DNA from: Anaerolineales bacterium
GTDB taxonomy: Bacteria > Chloroflexota > Anaerolineae > Anaerolineales > Villigracilaceae
DNA: 63,196 bases
Direction: 5' to 3'
Assembly: GCA_013140605.1 (NCBI GenBank)
Contig: JABFSL010000080.1
Span: 1 to 63,196 of the forward strand
Shown here piece after piece: positions 1-7,309 of the stretch; the stretch's first letter is position 1, and every line of letters starts with the position of its first letter. The notes below the pieces were generated by a model. It was not told where the DNA came from. It saw only the letters and a program-made list of their open reading frames with translations, and did not search any database. The position numbers were made by a program, and so were the translations under genes.

Positions 1-55
1 CAATTGTCGAAAAATGTTCTGTCATGAAAAAATCCTCTTGTTTATTTCTATATCA

Positions 56-100
56 GGTGGTTGAGTAGTCCCGCGCTCTTTGCGGGACTACTCAACCACC
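56..100. repeat. 19-bp perfect inverted repeat of the GGTTGAGTAG family
   Basis: Arms 56-74 and 82-100 are perfect reverse complements around a 7-nt loop. A second, divergent member at about 144-190 (ending CTACTCAACCACC) overlaps the 3' end of the neighbouring minus-strand gene. The same family recurs at about 32560-32713. The first 177 bases hold no gene that I can support, only these repeats. Confidence 0.85.
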
Positions 101-177
101 ATTAACCAGTGAAATTCCAGTAACAAAATCACTCTTGAAACCTGGTAGTTTCGATACGAGCGGGACGATCACCCGCT

Positions 178-924
178 CTACTCAACCACCGAGTTGTAAT
201 CAACAGCCACCGCTTCGCGTTTTTTGAACATACGGGAGAGCACAATGCTCACAATTAAAATTACAACTGAAAATCCAAGTGTCACTGGATTTAGCTTTAG
301 CAGCGCGCCGTCAAATCTTTCAATGGATGCGCCGAATCCGATAAACGCCATCGTCCCAGGAATGGAGCCGAGCGCCGTGGCAAGAATGAACGGCCAATAT
401 TTGATCCGCAGAAAACCCGCCAGATAACTCACTGCATCGTACGGAAGAAAGATGAAGCGCATGATCATCACCGTCTCGAAACTGTTCTCGCGCATTCGCC
501 GTGCATAACCTTGCAAGACCCTAAAGGTCTTTGAGACCTTTAGGGTCTCTTCATCATCCTTCAACATATCTTCACCAAAGAAATGCCCGACGAAATACGC
601 AATTGTCGAAGAGATATTGCTGGCGATGACGGTATACACGACGCCCAAAACAGGTCCGTACACGAAGCCACCAGCCAGAGTCAAGACAGTGGACGGAAAC
701 AAGATCAAGGGTCGAATGGCATACAATATGATGTAGATGATCGGTCCCCAAAATCCGTTTGTCATAAAATCCAGCAACTGCTGGACGACCTGCAATGGCG
801 AGAGATGATTACCATTGGCATACCATTGATAGCCAACAATCAATAGCACCCAAAATAAAAGCGCAATCAATTTCTGCGCATGTGCTTGAAACCAGGGTTT
901 GGGTGTTTGAGCTGAATTTTCCAT
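178..924 (-). CDS. TVP38/TMEM64 family (DedA-like) membrane protein
   Basis: A 248-residue multi-pass membrane protein of the SNARE-associated/VTT superfamily, usually described as a lipid-scrambling or small-molecule transport protein of the cytoplasmic membrane. The family core is visible: a hydrophobic N-terminal helix (about 20-36), the segment LTLAGGFVYGPVLG (about 82-95), and after the cytoplasmic loop a re-entrant motif of the form RFIFLPYDAVSYLAG. The ATG at 924 has no good competitor. Two oddities are seen. A 33-bp perfect palindrome (516-548) is read in frame inside the loop. The C-terminal VVE-stop is encoded by a GGTTGAGTAG dispersed repeat. It is a single gene without obvious operon partners. 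Substrate unknown. Confidence 0.85.
   Translation of the reverse strand: MENSAQTPKPWFQAHAQKLIALLFWVLLIVGYQWYANGNHLSPLQVVQQLLDFMTNGFWGPIIYIILYAIRPLILFPSTVLTLAGGFVYGPVLGVVYTVIASNISSTIAYFVGHFFGEDMLKDDEETLKVSKTFRVLQGYARRMRENSFETVMIMRFIFLPYDAVSYLAGFLRIKYWPFILATALGSIPGTMAFIGFGASIERFDGALLKLNPVTLGFSVVILIVSIVLSRMFKKREAVAVDYNSVVE
516..548. repeat. 33-bp perfect palindrome inside a coding region
   Basis: Arms of 15 bp (516-530 and 534-548) flank a TTG loop. It is exactly 11 codons long and stays in frame in the TVP38 gene, where it encodes a charged stretch of the cytoplasmic loop. Its core, TCT-TTG-AGA, is the same as in the intergenic terminator-like palindrome at 54359-54389, so it looks like a mobile palindromic unit that landed in a gene. 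Confidence 0.8.
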
Positions 925-1123
925 GAAGATGTTACCTCCCCGAATAGAGATAAATGCCCGAAAATTTCTTACCCATCCAGAAACACGAGTTCAGAAAATC
1001 GTAAGAAATACTTGATAAAGGAATTTATCTGTATTGAAGCAATAATCACATCGGATAATATTTTCGCACAAATTGGGTAAGGGAAATTGAGAGATGCTCC
1101 TCTAATCGAATAAAGGAGCACCT

Positions 1124-2338
1124 ATGTTTAGAAACTGGATTATTCGGATTCTCACGGCTGGATGGATTCTCGCCGCATGTAATTCATCTCAAACGACCGA
1201 CTCCGCTTCACTCTCCCCTCAGCCTGATTCTGTTACCGAATCATTTTCATCCCCCGTTGCTTCGCTCACACCCACCTTGCTTCCCGAAGAGCCGCCTCCC
1301 GCTCGTGCCGAAAGCGAATTCACCACCGACTTCAACAAACATTCCGTGCCGTACAGTGAAGTCCTTTCGGGAGGTCCGCCCAAAGATGGGATTCCGCCCA
1401 TTGACACGCCCCAATTCATCCCTGTGAAAGAAGCGGATGCATGGCTTGAAGATCGCGAACCCGTTGTCTTTGTCCAGGTTGGCGATGATGCGCGTGCATA
1501 TCCAATCCAAATACTGATGTGGCATGAGATCGTCAATGACACAGTTGGAAATGAACCTCTTATCGTTTCGTTTTGTCCACTGTGTAATACGGCAATTGCT
1601 TTCAAGCGTACGTTTGATGGAACAGTTTTGGATTTTGGAACAACGGGCAGATTACGTTACAGCAACTTAATTATGTACGACCGCCAAACTGAAACCTGGT
1701 GGCAACAAGCCACAGGCGACGCGATTGCAGGCGAGCACACGGGCGCGCAATTGGAGTTTTACCCCGCCTCCATGATTTCATGGGCAGACTTCAAAAACCT
1801 GTATCCCAATGGCAAAGTGCTCTCACGTGATACAGGGCATCCGCGCGACTATGGGACGAATCCATATTTCGGATACGACGATATCAACCAGACTCCATTC
1901 TTGTACGATGGCAGGACGCCCGACCAACTCCCTCCAATGGCACGCGTGTTGACAATTGATTTGAATAAAGAAGCGATTGCCTATCCTTACGAGATTTTAA
2001 GAGAAATGAATGTGATCAATGACAGCATTGGCGGGAAAGAAGTAGTTATTTTCTGGACAGGAGGAACCGCTTCCGCGCTGGATGCGAGCAACATCACCGA
2101 AGGGCGTGAAGTTGGTTCGGCAGTGGCATATTCTCGATCCCTTAATAGCCAAATCCTTGACTTTGAATTCAAGGATGGAAAAATTCTCGATACTCAAACG
2201 GGCAGCGAGTGGAATATTTTTGGTCTTGCAATTGCAGGTGAATTGGAAGGCAGACAGCTTAGCCCAGTAGTATCCATCAATCACTTTTGGTTTTCGTGGG
2301 CGGCGTTCAAGCCTGAGACGAGGGTTTATCAGCCATGA
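1124..2338 (+). CDS. DUF3179 domain-containing lipoprotein
   Basis: A 404-residue protein with a lipoprotein signal (lipobox LAAC, Cys19) and a Ser/Pro/Thr-rich linker to about residue 60, followed by a DUF3179 domain. Recognisable pieces are PIQILMWHEIVND, SFCPLCNTAIAF (a CxxC-like pair in a conserved context) and the late FWFSWAAFKPET segment. It is probably anchored outside the cytoplasmic membrane. The family is frequent in Chloroflexota and archaea and has no established function. A clear Shine-Dalgarno site AAAGGAGCACCT precedes the ATG. An intrinsic terminator follows, so it is probably monocistronic. Confidence 0.88.
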   Translation: MFRNWIIRILTAGWILAACNSSQTTDSASLSPQPDSVTESFSSPVASLTPTLLPEEPPPARAESEFTTDFNKHSVPYSEVLSGGPPKDGIPPIDTPQFIPVKEADAWLEDREPVVFVQVGDDARAYPIQILMWHEIVNDTVGNEPLIVSFCPLCNTAIAFKRTFDGTVLDFGTTGRLRYSNLIMYDRQTETWWQQATGDAIAGEHTGAQLEFYPASMISWADFKNLYPNGKVLSRDTGHPRDYGTNPYFGYDDINQTPFLYDGRTPDQLPPMARVLTIDLNKEAIAYPYEILREMNVINDSIGGKEVVIFWTGGTASALDASNITEGREVGSAVAYSRSLNSQILDFEFKDGKILDTQTGSEWNIFGLAIAGELEGRQLSPVVSINHFWFSWAAFKPETRVYQP

Positions 2339-2350
2339 TATATGAAAACA

Positions 2351-2380
2351 AAAACGCCTGGAAGAATTTCCAGGCGTTTT
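2351..2380 (+). terminator. Rho-independent terminator of the DUF3179 gene
   Basis: 13-bp perfect arms (2351-2363, 2368-2380) with a GAAT loop, starting in A4 and ending in T4, 12 bases after the stop codon. It could work in both directions. Confidence 0.85.
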
Positions 2381-2774
2381 CCGATTCGTATGTTCGTATT
2401 TCCATTGCCTACATTGATGGGCACGCAACCGTCCTGAAGAATTCCAAAAGCGACTGCGGCACTTCATCGACACGTGACAATAACCACAGCACAACATAAA
2501 TATAAACTTGATGAATACGTCATCAAGTTTACTAGTTTTGGCAATCCCGAAGGGGGTCGGCCCGCAGTGCATAATTTTTTTCCTGCAAAGACTGGCTCTG
2601 TCTGTTCGGGGTCGTAGAGAAAGCAAAGCAATTAATGGGGGATTTGTTAAAGTCGGGAAAAGTGTCCACTTATGTCAATTCGTGTGACATAGTGATTCTG
2701 TTTTACTTCACCAGTTTGGGCGGATCAACCAAGTAACCAGCACAAATAGCCAACACACGACTAGAAATCTGTTT
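2381..2774. other. Intergenic region with a second hairpin
   Basis: No gene is supported here. One inverted repeat (AAACTTGATGA at 2504-2514 with its complement at 2520-2530) may be the terminator of the minus-strand response-regulator gene or a dispersed palindrome. A similar hairpin lies at 12599-12634. Confidence 0.5.
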
Positions 2775-3824
2775 TTAGATAAGAGCATCCTCGATCACTT
2801 GTCGCATCGAGGGTGTATCGAGATCTTTTTTATCCAAAAATGCAATTACTCCGGCAGATAATGCCTGCTTTCTGAATTCGCGATCCGGGTAGGCACTGAT
2901 GACTACAATGCGTGTCAGAGGTGAAATGGCACGCAACCGGCGCGCGCACAGAATCCCATCTTCGTCTTCCAAAACAACATCGATGAAAGCAAGCTGGGGC
3001 TTTACGTGTTCCCCCAAACTCAAAGCTTCGGATACATTTTCGGCTTCATAAAGCAGGGATGAAGGATATATCTTGCCAATCAATCTTTTAAGTTGTTGGC
3101 GATACCGTGTATTGTCATCCACAATCAAAACAGCAAGGCCGTGATCAACTTGGGTGGGTTCCAGTTCAACCATCTCCTGTCCGCTGGAGGCCAATATTTC
3201 AGGGTGACGCAATGCGTAATTCAATGCTTTAAGCCTACTATCCACACCCAGGATGCGATATAAAGCTGTCAAGTGGTTCTCAACGGTCTTAACGCTCAAA
3301 TCCAAAGACAACGCAATATTACGGTTATCTAAACCTCGAGCAATCAACCGTAACAAATCACGTTGTCTGCGAGTCAACCAAGGAGTATTTTGGGGGGCTA
3401 TAGTTACACGGCGGTTCGTCAGTCGGTCAACCAGACTACCAGAAACCCAGCGTTCGCCATTCAAAATTCTTTGTGTTGCCAGTTGCAGGTCTGCCAGGGG
3501 TTGATCCTTCATGTGATAACCGTTCGCACCGGCCCGTAACAACCCAACCACGTAAGATTCGTCATCGTATGCACTAACTATCAGGATTTTTATATTGGGG
3601 TGTTCAGATTTTATTTTTTGAACCGCTGAAATCGGTTCAAAGTCTGGCATACTCGCATCCATAACCAATAAGTCAGGATTGATGCGTTCCAACGCTTCCA
3701 TTAATTCAGGTCCGTTTCCAACTTCACCTAAGATTTCAAGGTTTGGCAATATTTCAAGGGCATTACGCAATCCGGCACGGACCACAGTATGATCGTCGGC
3801 CAATAAAACTCGTATGGGAGGCAT
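2775..3824 (-). CDS. NarL/FixJ-type response regulator with a second C-terminal receiver domain
   Basis: About 349 residues from the ATG at 3824 (a TTG six codons upstream is possible). Order: receiver domain (about 4-120, acidic pocket LLADD, phospho-Asp in LLVMDASMPD), LuxR-type helix-turn-helix (LTRRQRDLLRLIARGLDNRN, then SVKTVENHLTALYRILGV), linker, then a second complete receiver (LIVDDN, phospho-Asp in FIDVVLEDEDG, KK near the end). NarL-family regulators normally stop after the HTH. The extra receiver suggests a second phosphorylation input. It is divergent, 77 bp away, from the ABC-kinase fusion, the natural partner because that kinase has the HisKA_3 core that pairs with NarL-type regulators. 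The target is inferred to be the sugar importer downstream. Confidence 0.85.
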   Translation of the reverse strand: MPPIRVLLADDHTVVRAGLRNALEILPNLEILGEVGNGPELMEALERINPDLLVMDASMPDFEPISAVQKIKSEHPNIKILIVSAYDDESYVVGLLRAGANGYHMKDQPLADLQLATQRILNGERWVSGSLVDRLTNRRVTIAPQNTPWLTRRQRDLLRLIARGLDNRNIALSLDLSVKTVENHLTALYRILGVDSRLKALNYALRHPEILASSGQEMVELEPTQVDHGLAVLIVDDNTRYRQQLKRLIGKIYPSSLLYEAENVSEALSLGEHVKPQLAFIDVVLEDEDGILCARRLRAISPLTRIVVISAYPDREFRKQALSAGVIAFLDKKDLDTPSMRQVIEDALI

Positions 3825-3901
3825 AAAGCTATTATGCCCCAAGTAACATTAACTGGCTAGTGCTTCCAGTAACTTCAAAGGATTCAGGTTAAAATGAACT
3901 T

Positions 3902-5575
3902 ATGGCTGAATCCATGTTACGCGTTGAAAATTTATCCAAAAATTTTGATCGCCTGCCCGTTTTGAAAAATGTATCTTTCTCACTCGCGCAAGGCGAAGTG
4001 ATAGGTCTGGTTGGCCGGCAAGGAGCTGGGAAGTCAACATTATTCCATCTCTTAAATGGTGCCACATCTCCCTCATCTGGGATCATCTATTTTGATGGTG
4101 TACCTCGTCGATTTTCAAATCGCATTCAAGCGCAAAAGTTTGGGATCGAAACCGTATACCAGCCGTACGGGCAAATAAATCGGTTCGATTTCTCCGCCAA
4201 TTTTCTTACTGGTAGGGATTCAGGCATCGAAACCACACGCCAAACTTCCGGTTTGGTGGAACAGTTCAATGTGACTGAAAACATACTGTTAGGCCGTGAA
4301 ATTAGAAAATTAAGAGGGTTCGGAATCATTGATTGGGATCGCATGGTTGAGGTTGCCAGGGAATTGCTGGCTGAATTCGAGCTACCCCCGGACCTGGCAC
4401 ATGAACAGGTCCGCAATCTCTCTGATGAACAACGACAGGTGGTTATATTACTGCGCATGCTTTACAGACCCTGCCGTCTTTTACTCCTTGACGATATTAT
4501 CCCGATATTAAGTTTCCAACGTCAAAAGATCCTGCTGGATAAGATCAAAAAGCTGGCAACTCAAGGCACATCCATTATTATCAGCAGCGACGATCTCAAA
4601 CATCTGTTCACCATAACGGATAGAATTATCGTTTTGTATGAAGGCAGATTAGTGGCTGACCGTCGAACAGTTGAATCTACGCCACGTGAAATTGTAGAAT
4701 TAATTGTTGGGTCTTCCCGCCAGGATCAGGTCTCACCGCTTATATGGGCGCTGGAAAGTTATCATTCCGCGCAACAACAATCTGAGGAGTTACGTCGAAC
4801 CCAGATATCCCTGAAAGAGAGCCTGGAGGCACGCAACTCTCAAAACCGACAATTGGTTGAGCGACTTGGAAATCAACTTGCCGCACTCGATCATTTAAAT
4901 ACAGCTCTGCAAGCCACCCAGCGGCGGCTAATTACGGAACGCGAGGATGAGCGTAAAGTGCTTGCACGAGAATTACATGATCAGGTTATTCAAGACCTGC
5001 TGGGTTTAAGTTTCCACCTGGAGGAAGTTGAAGGCCTGGAAAAATCCCCAGTGTTACAAAGGGATGTGGCTGCCATCCGCCAAGGAATACGAAATCTGGT
5101 TGGGGAATTACGCCAAATGTGCAGTGATTTACGTCCACCGACAATTGACCATCATGGCCTGATTGCTGCGATCGCTTCTCTCGCTCATGAATGGGCTGAA
5201 AGGAATGACATTCAACTCCAACTCGAAATTGATCCCGCATTGGGACGCTTACCCGAAGCAATTGAATTATCTGTGTTTCGCATTGTCCAGGAAGGGTTAA
5301 ACAATATTCGTAAACATGCTGCCGCCCGTCACGTCAGGCTTTCCCTGCAACGGACCTCGGCAGCCAACTTGCTGGTACGGCTGGAAGATGATGGTCATGG
5401 ATTAGCAGTTCCGACAAATTTGGCCGCTCTTTCCATAAATAAGCATTTCGGCCTGGTAGGTATTAGCGAGCGCGTGGCTTTGCTGGGCGGATTTATGAAT
5501 ATAGAATCATCAAAAGGGAACGGTACGATCCTTCAAGTGGAAATCCCCAGTCCGTATCCACTAATAGCAGACTAG
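3902..5575 (+). CDS. ABC-ATPase domain fused to a NarL-type sensor histidine kinase
   Basis: A 557-residue soluble protein. Residues 1-270 form one ABC nucleotide-binding domain like the first half of RbsA/GguA CUT2 ATPases: Walker A GRQGAGKS (38-45), Q-loop region VYQPYGQ, and a segment ENILLGREIRKLRGFGIIDW that parallels ENIFLGHEIKKGSIIDW in the importer ATPase at 9604. The signature is degenerate (LSDEQ, 173-177), Walker B ends in DD instead of DE (197-198), and the H-loop His is replaced (ISSDDL). Residues 285-350 look like a coiled coil. A HisKA_3 domain follows with His359 in RELHDQ, then a HATPase domain (N-box EGLNNIRKHA, DDGHGL, FGLVGISERV). There are no membrane segments. Inference: nucleotide state or contact with the sugar permease controls the kinase. 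An IS follows 10 bp after the stop. Confidence 0.88.
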   Translation: MAESMLRVENLSKNFDRLPVLKNVSFSLAQGEVIGLVGRQGAGKSTLFHLLNGATSPSSGIIYFDGVPRRFSNRIQAQKFGIETVYQPYGQINRFDFSANFLTGRDSGIETTRQTSGLVEQFNVTENILLGREIRKLRGFGIIDWDRMVEVARELLAEFELPPDLAHEQVRNLSDEQRQVVILLRMLYRPCRLLLLDDIIPILSFQRQKILLDKIKKLATQGTSIIISSDDLKHLFTITDRIIVLYEGRLVADRRTVESTPREIVELIVGSSRQDQVSPLIWALESYHSAQQQSEELRRTQISLKESLEARNSQNRQLVERLGNQLAALDHLNTALQATQRRLITEREDERKVLARELHDQVIQDLLGLSFHLEEVEGLEKSPVLQRDVAAIRQGIRNLVGELRQMCSDLRPPTIDHHGLIAAIASLAHEWAERNDIQLQLEIDPALGRLPEAIELSVFRIVQEGLNNIRKHAAARHVRLSLQRTSAANLLVRLEDDGHGLAVPTNLAALSINKHFGLVGISERVALLGGFMNIESSKGNGTILQVEIPSPYPLIAD

Positions 5576-5585
5576 ATTTATTACC

Positions 5586-6697
5586 TGACCTTACGCAGAG
5601 AAGGAAACAGGATTGAGTAAGCGCAAAGCGGCATAAGCGGCGTGAATAGCATGTAAATAGAGTTTAGATTTGAGCGCAAAATGATTGAGTTGAGTATCGC
5701 CTTTGAGCAATTCAAGTTTGATGTATCCACACAAGGAAGCAAAGAAATGGTTTGTCTGAGTTGTCACAGTTTGGGTCGGTGATTTTTCGAGAGAAGCATT
5801 TTGTTTCAAAGACTTGTGATAGGGTTCCACATTCCATCGTTTTTGATAGACAGCGGTCATCCCGTCGCCAGATAAGGTAGTATCGCTGGTCACCAGATAC
5901 AAGATGCCCGTACTGCCATCTCCGTTTGCGAAGACTTGTTTGATCAGAAGCAGTGGAAATTCCACGCCTTCCAAAAAAATCGTGACGGGTTTCATCGGCT
6001 CCAGTTCTAGTGTTTCTACTTGCTGGTAACGTCCTTCTTGCTTGGCACTCAAACTCACAGACAACTTGCGATTGGCTTTGAGAGGCATAACAAAATCCTT
6101 TTTGAGTGTATTTTTAACGAATTTCATGTTGTCTGCTGAGGCAAACCATACGTCATTGAGCACATATTTGAACAGAATTTGGTTGCCAACAGCCTGTTCT
6201 AACATTTCACGGTAGTATTCGCTCTTGGTCTTCGGTGAGCGTCGTTTTTCTTTGCCATCTTTTTTATCAACGTAGTGTTCGGTTTTAGCAATGAGTTCGA
6301 ACCCAACTGGCAAAGACAGACCTGCGTTATGATACAGACAAGTCACAAAATTGATGCCTTTGACTGCCCGTTGTTGTGAATGATCATAATGCCAGCAGAC
6401 AATATCGTTTTCATCTGTGTGCGGCTTTTCCGATATGCTATCGTCTACAATCATTACGCCAGTTACACTCTCTATTTTCCGAACATGCACTTTGCTTACT
6501 CGCCAAAGATCTGCAGATGTTTGTTTTTCACCAGCCAAATATCGTTGAATATTATCATGGCTGATTTCACCGTTTAGCAACGCTGATAGTCCTGTGGCTG
6601 TTGTTTGACCAAATGCGCTAATCAGGTAGTCGCTGTATAAATCAAGTAGTTTTTCACTCTTCATCCACTCAGTTTACGCTATTTTTGCGTAAGGTCA
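5586..6697. mobile_element. Insertion sequence, about 1.1 kb, IS4/IS701-like
   Basis: Perfect 12-bp terminal inverted repeats TGACCTTACGCA (5586-5597 and 6686-6697) enclose one transposase gene. TTATTA occurs just outside both ends (5578-5583 and 6699-6704) and may be the target duplication. It sits between the kinase fusion and the sugar importer, and no gene is disrupted. Confidence 0.85.
5591..6664 (-). CDS. DDE transposase (IS4/IS701-like)
   Basis: A 357-residue transposase that fills the IS. The first catalytic Asp lies in MIVDDSISEK, the second in WFASADNMKF, and the Glu in YQKRWNVEPYHKSLKQN, the YREK-like region typical of IS4-superfamily enzymes. The reading frame is intact from ATG (6664) to a stop that overlaps the left inverted repeat, so the element may still be active. 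The exact family needs a comparison with ISfinder. Confidence 0.85.
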   Translation of the reverse strand: MKSEKLLDLYSDYLISAFGQTTATGLSALLNGEISHDNIQRYLAGEKQTSADLWRVSKVHVRKIESVTGVMIVDDSISEKPHTDENDIVCWHYDHSQQRAVKGINFVTCLYHNAGLSLPVGFELIAKTEHYVDKKDGKEKRRSPKTKSEYYREMLEQAVGNQILFKYVLNDVWFASADNMKFVKNTLKKDFVMPLKANRKLSVSLSAKQEGRYQQVETLELEPMKPVTIFLEGVEFPLLLIKQVFANGDGSTGILYLVTSDTTLSGDGMTAVYQKRWNVEPYHKSLKQNASLEKSPTQTVTTQTNHFFASLCGYIKLELLKGDTQLNHFALKSKLYLHAIHAAYAALRLLNPVSFSA

Positions 6698-7309
6698 CTT
6701 ATTAACTGATGTATATGAACGTCCCGAAGGTGTGAGAGAAAACCTTCGGGACTCCGTGTATATTGAAGCTGCTGTTTCAAAACGCAGGTAATTCAAGTGC
6801 GAATTAAGGGTTTTCCCCTAACAAAAAAGGGGGGATTTACATCCTTGTTAGGGGGGACAGGAGATATACAATCGTATGAAAAAACAATATACTAATTAAA
6901 ATAATTGCAGCATTATTTGGTGCCAGGAATAACGCACCCTTCAATGGTTGTATTAATAAACGTTTTACCACCCTAACCCCGTCGGTATCAAGGAAGGATA
7001 GGGTTGGTGATACCCAATATTATTATTATTTTAAACGTACAATAGCAGGCTAACAAATAAAATGTAATCCAAATACAATTTGATATTATCGCTTTATGCC
7101 CAAATAATTAAAAAGTGAGTCTCCTTGATTAATGGGATTTGTGAGTATTAGGCAAGTTTATTGGCGAAGTAATACGTTCCAACTGAACGTATTACTTCGC
7201 TTTTTCATATGCCGTTCTTGAAAGGAGGTGATTGCATTACCCGGTAAACTTATAAATCAGTGCAACTGTCGTCAACTTTAAAGAAACAAAATATTATTAG
7301 GAGAGAAGA
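6698..7309. other. Long leader region upstream of the sugar importer
   Basis: No gene of normal size is seen. It holds three inverted repeats: 6721-6731 with 6742-6752 (GTCCCGAAGGT; perhaps the original terminator of the kinase gene, now beyond the IS), 6815-6824 with 6845-6854 (CCCCTAACAA), and the strong terminator at 7164-7205. A near-perfect Shine-Dalgarno AAAGGAGGTGAT (7221-7232) is followed only by a seven-codon TTG-started frame (7232-7255). The importer start at 7310 has its own site, AGGAGAGAAGA. Confidence 0.6.
7164..7205 (+). terminator. Strong intrinsic terminator ahead of the importer
   Basis: 15-bp perfect arms GCGAAGTAATACGTT (7164-7178) and 7186-7200 with a 7-nt loop, followed by TTTTT. 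It lies 105 bp before the binding-protein gene. It ends upstream transcription or acts as an attenuator in a long leader. No alternative pairing is obvious to me. Confidence 0.8.
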
